A DNA stretch of 42,794 nucleotides from Bacteroidales bacterium (GCA_900771365.1 CAAGNU010000059.1:1-42794), one strand, 5' to 3'. Shown: positions 8,362 to 19,000, counted from the stretch's first letter. Notes: a model not told the origin generated them from the letters alone. Translations and numbers: made by a program.

Positions 8362-8967
8362 ATGGAACTATTTCAGCAAAATGAGAAAGCCCAGCGCGAC
8401 TACAAGCTGGTGCTCGCCGCCCGCGAAAACGGCGACGAGAAGGCCTATGCCGACCTTATGCGCCTGTATCGCGAGCCGGTCTATAACATGCTGAAAAAAA
8501 TGATTCGCAACGATAGCTATGCCGACGATCTCACCATGGAGACTTTCGGCAAGGCTTTCCGCAATCTCGACACCTACACCCCTCAGCGTGCCTTTTCCAC
8601 ATGGCTTTTCTCAATAGCCTGCAATAGCGGCATCGATTATATCCGACACCAACACATGGAGATGGTGGCACTTTCCAACATCTCTGTGGCAGGCGATGAT
8701 GGCGTGTATGAGTTCCCGCTTCCGTCGAACGACACCAATCCCGAGGAGGAACTTATCGGCAACCAGCGCAAGGCCTACCTCCGCGAGGTGGTGCGACAAC
8801 TCAAGCCCGCCTATCGCCGCGTGGTCGAGATGCGCTATTTCGAAGAACTTTCATACGAAGAAATCGCCGAGCAGCTCCAAATACCTCTCGGCACAGTGAA
8901 AATACGCCTGCGTCGTGCCCGCATGATTCTCAGCGAAATTATCAAGACTCAGCGCCATTGCTTATGA
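8362..8967 (+). CDS. ECF-type RNA polymerase sigma factor, SigP-like
   Basis: This 201-residue sigma-70 family protein has region 2 (about residues 28-95, with DDLTMETFGKAFRNL and AFSTWLFSIACNSGIDYIR) and region 4 (about 140-195, with YRRVVEMRYFEELSYEEIAE and the recognition helix near LGTVKIRLRRAR). The spacing and wording resemble the Bacteroidota group that includes P. gingivalis SigP, which has been linked to control of T9SS genes. That link is from family knowledge, and a T9SS role here is only inference. No anti-sigma gene follows. Instead the stop codon overlaps the start of a beta-barrel-type protein gene. Confidence 0.92.
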   Translation: MELFQQNEKAQRDYKLVLAARENGDEKAYADLMRLYREPVYNMLKKMIRNDSYADDLTMETFGKAFRNLDTYTPQRAFSTWLFSIACNSGIDYIRHQHMEMVALSNISVAGDDGVYEFPLPSNDTNPEEELIGNQRKAYLREVVRQLKPAYRRVVEMRYFEELSYEEIAEQLQIPLGTVKIRLRRARMILSEIIKTQRHCL

Positions 8968-9863
8968 AACATCCTGTATCCCTTCTATTCCTAATCACCT
9001 TGATTATCGCCCAGCCTGTGCTGGCACAGAAGTCGTCCGGTTCCGCCAAGCCTCTGTCGGGACTGTATTTGTTTGTGGATGCCGGGCTGCTTGTTCCCAA
9101 CAGCAAGCAGGCCAACTTCTACGATGGCCGCAACAACCGTCCCAACACCATCAACCGCGTGCTTCACAGCGAGGCCTACGGCAGCCAGATTTGGAATGAC
9201 TTGGTCTCTCAGCAGCTCATCTCGCCCAGCGCTATCCCCGACTATAACGCCTTCCAGGTGGCAGAATATGCCAATATGTACTATAAGCTCACCTATCAGC
9301 TCGGCCTCGGCTTCCGCTACGTCTACGATAACGGCTTCGGCTGGCTGGTGCGTTTCGACTACAGCCAGGTGAACGCCGCAGGGCAGTTTCTGCTCTCCAG
9401 CGATAACGGCACGGGCATCCTCGGCCGCGACCAGTACGTAACCTGCGGCATCTATGGCGTGGAGAAGCGTATGCTCATCGATTTCGCCCTCACCCAGCGA
9501 GTGCGTCTCACGCCGAATATGGACCTTGAGCTCGACCTGGGCTTTGATGTGAACAACACCAAGGTCTCGGCACACAATATGCGTATCGGAGGGCACGACT
9601 ACAGCATCCTCGACGTCTGGAACGGCCAGTCGCCTTACGTCGGCATAAGCCCCTACGAGTATATCAACCAGGGCGCAATAGGCATCGGGGCCTTCGCCTC
9701 CTTGGCCTTCAGCTACCGCATCAACAGTTCTGCTATCGATTTCGGCTACACGCTCTACAGCATACAGACCAAGTACCGCGACTATAACGAGGACGACAGC
9801 TACGCGTTCCAGCACAACGTCTTCGTCCGCTTTAACATCAACAACTTCTCATTCTTTAAATAA
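8964..9863 (+). CDS. Exported outer-membrane-type protein, function unknown
   Basis: This 299-residue protein starts at an ATG overlapping the sigma-factor stop (ATGA), which implies translational coupling. An upstream TTG at 8958 is less likely. It has a signal peptide (MKHPVSLLFLITLIIAQPVLAQ). The mature part is rich in alternating aromatic and polar strands (GLGFRYVYDNGFGWLVRFDY, IDFALTQRVRL, FRYRINSS-like segments) and ends in aromatic residues (NFSFFK), as expected of a beta barrel in the outer membrane. I do not recognise a named family. Coupling to an ECF sigma factor suggests co-expression or an envelope-sensing role, but this is inference. Confidence 0.75.
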   Translation: MKHPVSLLFLITLIIAQPVLAQKSSGSAKPLSGLYLFVDAGLLVPNSKQANFYDGRNNRPNTINRVLHSEAYGSQIWNDLVSQQLISPSAIPDYNAFQVAEYANMYYKLTYQLGLGFRYVYDNGFGWLVRFDYSQVNAAGQFLLSSDNGTGILGRDQYVTCGIYGVEKRMLIDFALTQRVRLTPNMDLELDLGFDVNNTKVSAHNMRIGGHDYSILDVWNGQSPYVGISPYEYINQGAIGIGAFASLAFSYRINSSAIDFGYTLYSIQTKYRDYNEDDSYAFQHNVFVRFNINNFSFFK

Positions 9864-9871
9864 GACTTATC

Positions 9872-9903
9872 TGAATTGCAATTAATCAATTAACAATTAA
9901 TAT
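9872..9903. repeat. Single 7-mer arm of CAATTAA units
   Basis: GCAATTAATCAATTAACAAT forms an isolated arm of 7-8-bp units in the 45-bp gap before the acetyltransferase gene. No core or opposite arm is present, so it may be a remnant. Confidence 0.5.
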
Positions 9904-9908
9904 AAATC

Positions 9909-10454
9909 ATGATCCAGCTAACAGACCTTTCGCAATCCGACCATCCGCATTTCGCCAAAGATCTATTTGAATCCGCCTTCCCCGATGAAGAGCGACCACC
10001 CTTCGGGGCGTTGAAGAATCGTAACAAATCAAAATTTCATTTTATGGTCGCCACCAACGAGACCGATGATGGCGACGAGCCCATAGGCATCCTCAGCTAT
10101 TGGACTTTTGAAGACTTTGTCTACATCGAGCATTTCGCTATCGATGAGGATCTCCGTAACCAAGGCTTGGGTAAGGCCGTCTTTCTGAACTTCCTTTCCC
10201 AGCAGACACAGCAGGTTGTTCTCGAAGTAGAACATCCACATGACGAGATTTCTGACCATCGTATTGAGTTCTACGCAAGTATGGGTCTTTTCAAAAACCC
10301 GCAGGACTATCTCCAGCCTTCCTATCATGGCGACCAAGTGACTGTGCCAATGATAGTTATGTCGAAATACGAACTTGACGATGATGAATTTGACGAAATT
10401 CGCGAAATTCTCTACAAAGAAGTGTATAAATGCAAGCCCTCAAACATGAGGTAG
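9909..10454 (+). CDS. GNAT family N-acetyltransferase
   Basis: This 181-residue cytoplasmic protein has a central acetyl-CoA binding core. FVYIEHFAIDEDLRNQGLGKAVF contains the RxxGxG/A motif (RNQGLG), followed by VVLEVEHPHDE and EFYASMGLF, the usual beta4-alpha3-beta5-alpha4 pattern. The acceptor (amine or protein) is unknown. The N-terminal FPDEERPPF resembles a subgroup of Bacteroidota GNAT proteins. The acidic C-terminal tail after residue 155 lies beyond the domain. It may be co-transcribed with the sigma-factor pair, from which it is 45 bp away. Confidence 0.85.
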   Translation: MIQLTDLSQSDHPHFAKDLFESAFPDEERPPFGALKNRNKSKFHFMVATNETDDGDEPIGILSYWTFEDFVYIEHFAIDEDLRNQGLGKAVFLNFLSQQTQQVVLEVEHPHDEISDHRIEFYASMGLFKNPQDYLQPSYHGDQVTVPMIVMSKYELDDDEFDEIREILYKEVYKCKPSNMR

Positions 10455-10530
10455 CAAAAAAATATTGCTTCTGTAAGGTGCATAGTATTAAATAGATATG
10501 ACTATATAAGATATGAAATATTAAAATAAA

Positions 10531-10562
10531 TTTGTTCATGTCGAAAAAAATGTGTACTTTTG
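10531..10562 (+). promoter_or_regulatory. tRNA-Arg operon promoter (TTTG / TACTTTTG)
   Basis: TTTG at 10531-10534 and TACTTTTG at 10555-10562 are separated by 20 bp. This fits the Bacteroidota -33/-7 consensus and spacing. The first tRNA begins 36 bp downstream. Confidence 0.8.
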
Positions 10563-10597
10563 CACACGCTTTCGAGAGATAGAGAAAGCACAACGAT

Positions 10598-10671
10598 GGC
10601 TCCTTAGCTCAACTGAATAGAGCATTTGACTACGGATCAAAAGGTTGCAGGTTTGAATCCTGCAGGAGTCA
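10598..10671 (+). tRNA. tRNA-Arg (anticodon ACG), copy 1
   Basis: A full cloverleaf can be drawn. The acceptor stem is GGCTCCT with AGGAGTC (one G-T pair), the D stem GCTC/GAGC, the anticodon stem TTTGA/TCAAA with loop CTACGGA (anticodon ACG), and the T stem GCAGG/CCTGC with loop TTTGAAT. The discriminator is A and CCA is not encoded. A34 is normally deaminated to inosine by TadA so that CGU, CGC and CGA can be read. Confidence 0.96.
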
Positions 10672-10699
10672 CGAGGATTAGAAATAATGATTTTTTCAA

Positions 10700-10773
10700 G
10701 GCTCCTTAGCTCAACTGAATAGAGCATTTGACTACGGATCAAAAGGTTGCAGGTTTGAATCCTGCAGGAGTCA
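10700..10773 (+). tRNA. tRNA-Arg (anticodon ACG), copy 2
   Basis: This copy is identical base for base to copy 1 and lies 102 bp downstream, after a 28-bp unrelated spacer. It is transcribed from the same promoter and followed by a strong terminator. A tandem duplication is the simplest origin. Confidence 0.96.
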
Positions 10774-10789
10774 CGAAGGCAAGAAAAGT

Positions 10790-10828
10790 AGAGGACCAAG
10801 TTCGCTTGAGTCCTCTTCTTTTTTTTTC
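10790..10828 (+). terminator. Terminator of the tRNA-Arg operon
   Basis: The stem AGAGGAC/GTCCTCT (10790-10796 and 10810-10816) encloses AAG-TTCG-CTT, a stable UUCG-type tetraloop. A run of about ten T residues follows. This is a textbook intrinsic terminator. Confidence 0.92.
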
Positions 10829-10957
10829 CTTCGAAACGGAAAAACAAGGCTGCAACTGGTTGCAGGGCTGGGCAAATAAAAGGGTGGCGGGAATGTGACG
10901 TTGTGTTAAAAAGTGTGAAAAGTGGTGACGGATGACCGAAGTATTAAAAAAAATGCG

Positions 10958-10965
10958 TACTTTTG
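10958..10965 (+). promoter_or_regulatory. -7 box of the LRR protein gene promoter
   Basis: TACTTTTG matches the consensus and lies in a context (GCGTACTTTTGCAAAA) close to that of the tRNA promoter. Transcription should begin near 10972, giving a leader of about 97 nt. Confidence 0.65.
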
Positions 10966-10974
10966 CAAAATCAA

Positions 10975-11018
10975 ATTTGGGCAGAGCGGCCATAGTAGGC
11001 TCTCCGATTGGCCCAAAT
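10975..11018 (+). promoter_or_regulatory. Structured leader hairpin of the LRR protein mRNA
   Basis: ATTTGGGC (10975-10982) pairs with GCCCAAAT (11011-11018), and inside it AGAGC pairs with GCTCT. This gives a two-tier hairpin at the very 5' end of the predicted transcript. No known riboswitch class is recognised. It could stabilise the mRNA or bind a regulator. Confidence 0.5.
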
Positions 11019-11068
11019 GAACACGAATTGAATTTATCAGAGCCTACCTCAAATGAAAACCATCCAAG

Positions 11069-12313
11069 ATGAAGAAAATCCTATTCCTTAGTTTGCTGCT
11101 CATGGGCAGCATCATCAGCCGGGCATACGACTTCAGCGCCGTCGCCCCCACGGGTCAGACACTCTACTACAACATCATCTCCGCGTCGGAAAGGACTGTC
11201 CAGCTGACCTATTCGGGAGATGCGGCATATCCCTGGTGGTCCTCCACAGAGCCTGTCGGCAACCTCACAATCCCTGAGACTGTCACCCACAACGACACCA
11301 GCTATACTGTCACCAGCCTCATACGAGGTCTCTTTGACCAATGCGCCGAACTCACCTCGGTGACAATCCCCAACACCATTACCGTCATCCCGGATTATGC
11401 CTTCGGCATGTGCACAGGCCTCACCAGTGTTGTCTTTCCCAGCAGCCTCGCCAGTATCGGCGACTATGCCTTCCATTTCTGTCACAGTCTCACCTCGGTC
11501 TCGCTTCCCAGCACTGTCAGCTCCCTGGGCATCCATGTATTCATGGGTTGTGAAAACCTCGCCAGTGTTTCCCTCGGCAGTTCGCTCACCGCTATTGGCG
11601 AAGAGGATTTCTATGGTTGCGCCAGCCTCACCGATATTACCTTCCCCAGCACGCTCACCTCCATTGGGAAAGAAGCTTTTTATGGCTGCGGTTTCACCAG
11701 CCTCACCCTTCCCGACGGCCTCGTCACCGTAGGCAGCGAGGCATTCTATGGCTGTGCCTCCCTCACTCGGGTCACCATTCCCAATTCGGTGACGACTGTT
11801 GGCGGACGTGCATTCCAGACGTGCCGGGCTCTCACCCATGTCGTCTTGGGCTCGTCCGTCACCTCTATTGGCGATTATGCTTTCTCAGACTGCGCTGCTA
11901 TAGACACCATCGTCAGCCTTGCCGTCAATCCACCCTCGCTGCCCTCCTCCAATGTCTTCCGCTTTATACCCTTCACCATGAACGTCCTCGTCCCCCAGTC
12001 CTCATACGAAGCCTACCGCAATGCCAATATCTGGCGCGACTATCACATCGTGGGTATTGAAGAAGAAGGTGGCGACGACCCCACCGAGGATATCAGCCCT
12101 GTGCAATCCTCCATCCCCGTCCGTGTCGTTGATGGCGCCATTCTTGTTGAGGGTGCCGACCGCCTGCCCGTTGCCGTCTATGATGCTGCCGGACGTCTCG
12201 TTGCACGTCACACCATCCACGCCGGCACTGCTGTGCTCAGCCTCCCTCGCGCGGGGCTCTATCTCGTCCGTGTGGGCAGCCTTCCCGCCCAGAAAGTCAT
12301 AGTGGCGAGATAG
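11069..12313 (+). CDS. Secreted BspA-type leucine-rich-repeat protein with type A T9SS tail
   Basis: This 414-residue exported protein has a signal peptide (MKKILFLSLLLMGSIISRA). About nine LRR_5 repeats of 23 residues follow (for example LTSVTIPNTITVIPDYAFGMC and LTDITFPSTLTSIGKEAFYGC; residues about 85-285). The last 70 or so residues form a Por-secretion-tail-like domain (PVAVYDAAGRLVARH, then GLYLVRVGS), the type A signal for T9SS. Such proteins often act as surface adhesins. It is monocistronic, with its own promoter and terminator. The repeats show strong internal DNA similarity, which may allow copy-number change. Confidence 0.9.
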   Translation: MKKILFLSLLLMGSIISRAYDFSAVAPTGQTLYYNIISASERTVQLTYSGDAAYPWWSSTEPVGNLTIPETVTHNDTSYTVTSLIRGLFDQCAELTSVTIPNTITVIPDYAFGMCTGLTSVVFPSSLASIGDYAFHFCHSLTSVSLPSTVSSLGIHVFMGCENLASVSLGSSLTAIGEEDFYGCASLTDITFPSTLTSIGKEAFYGCGFTSLTLPDGLVTVGSEAFYGCASLTRVTIPNSVTTVGGRAFQTCRALTHVVLGSSVTSIGDYAFSDCAAIDTIVSLAVNPPSLPSSNVFRFIPFTMNVLVPQSSYEAYRNANIWRDYHIVGIEEEGGDDPTEDISPVQSSIPVRVVDGAILVEGADRLPVAVYDAAGRLVARHTIHAGTAVLSLPRAGLYLVRVGSLPAQKVIVAR

Positions 12314-12401
12314 CCCAGCTGATGCCAAGGCGATATGGCACTTTGGCGAATAGCGATTAGAAGTCTCCTTAATGGTGTCGGATAGAGAATCTGGCACACC
12401 T

Positions 12402-12445
12402 CCACACCCGTCGTAACATCTTTGAGGACGGGTGTGGCCGTTTTT
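12402..12445 (+). terminator. Terminator of the LRR protein gene
   Basis: An 11-bp perfect stem, CCACACCCGTC (12402-12412) with GACGGGTGTGG (12427-12437), is followed by CCGTTTTTC. It lies about 90 bp after the stop codon. Confidence 0.88.
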
Positions 12446-13016
12446 CACAGGGTCGGAGGGAATGAGGCTGACAAAATGTCAGAGTCGGCTTTGGATCCAA
12501 GGGAGGTTCGGAGAAGCTTTGCCGTAGCTTCGCTCAAGCTCCGCTCGCAGGGTGAAGGAAAAGCGGACGAAAAATGGCCCTTTAGAAGCTCTTGAGCGAA
12601 GGAAAAACGACCCAATGCTGACAAAATGGCAGACTGTAGGGGATTGATGAATTAATAATTATTAAAAAAATAAAAAGTAGGCTGCCGTAAGATGGCTACT
12701 GCCCTCGCTTTTTATTCCCTTACTATTCCGCTCCGCTGTCGAAAGTCCGCTCTTGGGTTCGGTTGACAGAGGGGGGGCAGCCGAGGAGGACAAAATATTT
12801 GGTTGGCGAGGCAATAAAAGAGAGGTTTCTGCGTTATGAAGAATAAGAAATATTAAAGTCTCTCAGATTGTCAGGTTTTGAGGCTTTCAGATTTTCGGAA
12901 TATCTAAAGGTGTCTCAGGTTATCAGGTTTTGAGACTTTCAGATTTTCGGGAATTTCTGAAATGTCAGAAAGTCTTTCTATCTGAAATGTCTGAATGTCT
13001 TTCAATGCTTAATTAT
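12446..13016. other. Long gap with several unrelated repeats, no gene seen
   Basis: No coding region is supported. GCTGACAAAATG(T/G)CAG occurs twice (12467-12482, 12617-12632). ATAAAAAG/CTTTTTAT at 12670-12715 enclose a GGCTGCCGT core. Two 39-bp direct copies beginning TCTCAG and ending CAGATTTTCGG lie at 12861-12899 and 12913-12951. They are followed by short TCTGAAATGTC-type repeats up to about 13008. No exact TAnnTTTG box was found, so the promoter of the next gene is not located. Confidence 0.6.
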
Positions 13017-16000
13017 ATGAAGAAGTTCGTCATCACATTGTTCGCCGTTGTGGCTTTTATGTCGCTTTTTGCGCAAGAGGCTGACACGCAGGCCAGGTCA
13101 TTTTCGGAGCGTTTTGAGCGCCTGATGGATAAGAGGCATTATTCGGACGCTTACGCGCTGGCCGACAGTTTGTATGTTGAAACAGATTGGAAGATTAGAA
13201 GATTAGAAGATGAGAAGGGGAAGGATCCCTTCCAATCTAAGCTTTTGATTCTTTCGGCGTGGTGTATGGAGCGTGCTGCTGTGCATTATCAGGAGGATGC
13301 GTATGATAGTGCGATGGCTCGCTATGGTGCTATCTTGCCTTTTCTGGCGCCTGCGGACAGGGCTTTGTGCTATCTGTTTATGGGCAAGGCGGATTCGGCT
13401 TTGGCGGATTCGGTGATGCTCCGCATGGTGCCTACGGAGGGGTATGAGTGTTTCATGCGCAAGGGTTCTGAAAGGGGCGATTCGCTTGTGAATTTGACGC
13501 CTACGTTGTACGAACTGGTGGTGAAGGAGTATAGGGATGATTATAGGTATGATATAGAGAGCCGTATAGCTGTGCAGCGGGGGCTGGTGAATTATTGGAG
13601 AGGATTGGTTATTGATAATGGAGGATTGAAAATTGATAACTATGGTGGTGGCCGTTCGACGGCAGCCAATTCTCAATTCTTAATTCTCAATTCTCAATTT
13701 ATTTTGATTCATGCGGAGATTGTGCTGGCGGGGCTTATTGAGCATGACCCAAAGTTTTCGGAGAAGGATGTGGCGGGGCTGTACGGGGGGATTCTGTCGC
13801 GCTATCGCGATGTGAGGTGTGACGAGCTTGCCTGGGTGTATTACAAGCTTGCGGAGGCGTGTCGCGCCACGTCTGAAGATTGGGAGATTAGAAGATTAGA
13901 AGATGCGAAGGGGAAGGCACCCGCCCAATCTCCGAATCTCCGAATCTCCGAATCTCCAATTGATATGGCTTTGGCGTATTGCGACACGGCCATGCGGCTG
14001 TGTCCAGGGAGCGAGGGGGCGGTTTCGTGTGCCCGTCTGCGTGACGATATTTTGCGGCAGGAGATGGGGCTGCGTGTGAGGCAGTGCTACGCTGGCGAGG
14101 GTGAGGCTTTGGCCACGCTGACGGCGAGGAATGTGAGCAGGGCTTATTTCCGCGTGGTGCCGCGTGTGGCGAAGGGGAAGGAGGGCGATAGGGAAAGCTA
14201 TCTGCGGCAGCGCTGCATAGCTTCGTGGAGCCAGGATTTGGGCGACTCGGCCGATCATCGCGAGCATGGGTATTTTGTGTATCTGCCAGCGTTGCCCTAC
14301 GGCGACTATACGCTGTTGGCTTCGTGGAGCGACGATTTCAAGGAGGCGGGCTTTGAAGCTATTGATTTTGTGAAGCAGGAGGCGGTGTTCCGCATTATGC
14401 CGAGTGGGAAGGAGAGGGTGCAGGGCTGCCTTCTGGATTATGAGACGGGGGCGCCCATCGCAGGGCAGGAGGTGTCGCTCTGGAAGAGCTCCAAAGAGGA
14501 TAAGCTCCTTGCGACTGCGATAACGGATAAGGAGGGGTATTTCGCTGTGCCGATTTCGGAAGCGGATTATCGCGGATATTCTTTGATGACCACGTTGCAT
14601 GGCCGTAAGATATTGGAGTCGGGACGTTGGTATTATTATCGGGGCTTGGACTTTACTGACCGCAAGGCCTTTACTGACCGTCCTATTTATAGGCCTGGCG
14701 ACACGGTTCATATCACTATCATTTCGTCGAAGGTGAAGGGCAACCGCGAGGGCCATGTGATGGTTGGGGACACGTTGAAGGTCTTCGTGAGGAATCCCAA
14801 CTACATGACGGTTGATTCTGCAATGTTGGTTACGGATGCTCATGGGCAGGCGGTGTATGACTATGTTATCGCGCCTGACGCGCTGCCTGGCAATTGGTTG
14901 TTTGCTTGTTCCGGCATGTTGCAGGAGCCATTTAGGGTTGAGGCTTACAAGCAGCCAAAGTTCGCCGTGGCGCTGAATGTCCGCAACACCTTGGACAAGG
15001 CGGGCAATCCCGTTTCGCCTATGCTGGGCGACACCATCGTGGTGGCGGGTACGGCGGCCAGCTATTCTGGCGTGTCGCTCGCTGGGGCTGAGGTGCGCTA
15101 TAGTGTGGAAAGGATGCTGTCCAGATATTCGAGGGCCCGCATCGTGCAGAAAACGATAGTGACTGACACCCTTTTGACGGATGCCGAGGGCTGCTTCCGC
15201 ATTGCCTTCGTGGCTGTGCCTGACAGCATGGTTGACCTCTCTGCCAACCCCACGTTCGCCTACACTGTCAAGGTGGAGGTTACCGACGTTAACGGCGAGA
15301 CGCACTCGCAGTCCGTCGTTTGTGCGGCAGGCTATGAGACGGCGTATGTCAACATAGAAGATGAGGATGAGTGTGCTGAGCTTTCAAAGCTGTCATATCA
15401 ATATCGGGATTACAACGGAAATCCGCTCAGGGGCAAGCTGCATCTCACTGTGGAACGGCTCGAGGTGCCCAAGACGGCCTACCTCCAATCGGGGATGGCC
15501 TGGGAGGGGGTGAAGCACACTATGAGCGAGGCTGAGTTCCACGAGCACTACCCCCTCTTGGTATATAACGGGGCGGACCGAGCAATAAACAGTTGGCCTG
15601 TGGCTAAGAAGGTCTATCAAGCTGACGTAGAGGCCGCCATGCTGACTTCTAACAGCGTAGCGCTGCCCAAGCTTACTGAAGGGTGCTACCGCTTTATTCT
15701 CACGGATGGACGCAACAGCGACACGGCCTACATCGACTATATGCCCATGGGCACGGCACATGTCCACACCTCCAATCTCTTGTGGAGCGACATCTCCGCA
15801 AGGCGGGCCGAGGTGGGGGAGACGGTAACCTTGCGTGTCGGCAGCCGCTATCACGATGTCGATGTGGTATATATGCTCGCCACGTCCAATGAGGTGATAG
15901 ACCGCCGTATCATCCGTCTGAATGATAATGTGACTGCTATCAGCATACCCGTCACCGAGGCGCTCTTGGGCGGCTTCACCGTCAGCGTGGCAGCCGTCAA

Positions 16001-19000
16001 GTGCGGTATCGACGAGGTGCAATCCTACCGTATCGATGTCCCCTTCACGCATAAGAAGCTCGACATCCAGCTCACCACCTTCCGCGACAAGCTCGCCCCT
16101 GGCGAGAAGGAGACGTGGGAAATTTCAGTTAAGGGTCATGAGTTAGGGGTTAAGGACGGGGTTCCGTCTCAAAACTGTTCCCGTAAGGAATTAGGGAGTA
16201 CGCCTGGTTCAAAAAGGAATGACCTATCAATGAGAGATTCGCTCTCTGCACGCTTGACTCTCTCGATGTACGATGCTTCGCTCGACAGCTATTATGGTGG
16301 GCTTAGCTATAATTGGTCGCCGTGGCGTTCCACAATCTTCAGACCCATAGACGGAATCAGTTTTAACCACTATTGGTATCCGAAGGACTTCTTCAAGAGA
16401 AAGACGATAGACTATCCCAAACCGCGAAATCTGTTCTATGAATCGAGCTTGTTCATGCCGGGCTTGATGGTCGTTGAGAATGATGCAATGATTATGAACA
16501 AGGTAGGAATGATGCGCAAGTCTGCGGTGCCGGCATCACGCTCTGCGGTTGTAGCGGCTGTGGGCGGCGTAGGTTATGATAATGGAGAAATAATAGTAGA
16601 AGAGGCTGAGGAGGAGATGGTGTTTTATGCTGCCGAGACGGTAGCCTCTGCGGATGCCAAGCAAGAGTCTGTGCCCACGGACCTCCATCTCCGCACCAAC
16701 CTCTCCACCCTTGCTTTCTTCGAGCCCCAGCTGCACACAGACGCTGAGGGCCGCATCACCTATTCCTTCACCGCTCCCGACCTCCTCACCAAGTGGAACA
16801 TCCGCGGCTTCGCCTGGACTGACGACCTCGCCACGGGCAGCCTCGCCAAGAGCCTCGTCACGCAGAAGCAGCTGATGATACAGCCCAACATGCCCCGATT
16901 CCTCCGCGAGGGCGACGAGGCACAGCTCCTCGCCAAGGTCGCCAACCAGACCGACAGCACGCTGCAGGTCACCGTGGCCTGCGAGCTCGCCATCCCTGGG
17001 CAGCCGCTCCAGACTTCCACCCAGCAGCTCACCCTCAAGCCTCACGCCATAGAGTCCGTGGCCTTCCCCGTGACCGCCACGACGGGCGGCATCATGGCAA
17101 CCTATAAGATGGTGGCCTATGGCGACCACCACAGCGACGGCGAGCAAGGCCCTCTGCCGCTCCTTACCAACCGCCAGGCCGTCACGACCTCCGTCTCCAT
17201 GTTTATGAATGGTGTGAATAGCGAAATGAGCGGCAGCCACAATTCACAAATTAAGCAGTACGCTATTCCGCTTCCGCTTTCATCCACGGCGCAGCCTGTG
17301 GGCTTCACCGTCGAATATACCGCCAATCCCTTCTGGCTGGCCGTGCAGACCCTTCCCTTCCTCTCGGAGAGAGAGAACCCCTCGACCATCTATCTCGCCA
17401 ACAGCATCTACGTCAACACCCTCGGCAAGGCTGTGGCCGACAGCTATCCCGAGCTAAAGCAGGCTGCCGCCGAGGCAACAGACACCTCGAGCGTCCTCTT
17501 TGCTAACGCAGATGTCAAGAACACCCTCCTCAGCGAGACCCCGTGGCTCCGTGCCGGACAGAGCGAGGCCGAGCGCCTCCGCCGTATCGCCAACTTCTAC
17601 GATACCGTCACGCTTCAGCACCAGCTCGAAGAGGCCTGCAGCAAGCTCGCTCAGTCGCAGCTCAGCGACGGCAGCTGGCCCTGGATGCCCGAAGGTTGCG
17701 ACGGCAGCCTCTACACCACGCAGTACATCCTCCGAACCCTCGCCCCATTAGTTAAGAGTTATGAGTTAAGAGTTAAGAACGGAACTCCGTCTCATGACCA
17801 TTCCCTCGTCGTCCCCGGCAGCTCGCCCTGTCCAAATCGGAATGCCCCATCAATCAGGGATTCGCTCTTAACTCTTAACTCTGCACTCTTAACTCTCCCT
17901 AAGGCGCTCTCCTACGTTGACCAGAAGCAGTACGAGTACTATCAGCGCATCGAGAAGCAGAATAAGCGTGGCGGCTACTCCTTCGAGCCCGACTGCCTCG
18001 ACTACCTCTACACCCGCAGCTTCTTTGACGACAAGCTCTCTAAGCGCCACCAAGAGGCCTACGACTTCTTCTATAACAACGCCAAGCAGCACCTCGACAG
18101 CTATGAGAGCCTCTACTCGCAGGCACTCCTCGCCCTCGTCTTTCAGCGTCACGGCGACACCAACCTCGCTCGCACCCTCGTCGAACGCATCAAGCAGAAA
18201 GCCCTCTACAGCGATGAGATGGGCATGTACTGGCGCGACAACCGTTCGGGTTGGTTCTACTATCAGCGTCCCGTCGAGACCCAGGCGCTCCTCATCGAGA
18301 CCTTCCGCGAGGTGCTGCCCTCCGACACCCACTCCGTAGGCCTCATGCAACAGTGGCTCCTCAAGCAGAAGCAGACCACAAGCTGGAACACCGATATCGC
18401 CACCCTCCGTGCCATCCAAGCCCTCATGCCATCAGTTAAGAGTTATGAGTTAAGAGTTAAGAGCGGAACTCCGTCTCGTGACAATTCCCTTATACCCCCC
18501 GGCGGCACGCCGGTCCGTTCTGAAGCGGGAAGCTCGTCCTGTTCAAATCGGAAAGACCAAACAATCAGGGATTCGCTCTTAACTCTTAACTCTGCACTCT
18601 TAACTCTCTACATAGAGCCCGACACGCTGCGGTTCCCCATAGGCAAAGACCTCCCCATCTGCTACGACTCCCTCGTCGCACCTCAGAACGGCGCAGGCTA
18701 TATCCGCCACACCTATCGTGGAGACAGTCTCCAAGCCCTCCTCGGCGTACCTGAGATCCGCGTCACCCTTGTCTCAAAACAGGTTGGAAGATTAGAAGAT
18801 GAGAAGATGAGAAGGGGGAGGCACCCCTTCCAATCTCCCAATCTCCCAATCTCCCAATCTTCAATAGGCTGGGGCGCCCTTTACTACCAATACACCGAGC
18901 AGATGGACAAGATAGAGGCCTCTGCTACGGGCATCACTATCACGCAGGAACTCTTTATCGTCGCTCCTGACGGCACCCTCCGCCCCACGGACGGCAAGGA

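Noticed and set aside
12930..13016. N-terminal extension of the macroglobulin-like protein
   Set aside because: It translates repeat DNA. The signal peptide begins at 13017.
13896..15305. Open frame of 469 codons opposite the macroglobulin-like gene
   Set aside because: It is Arg/His-rich, has no motif, and is fully covered by the plus-strand gene.
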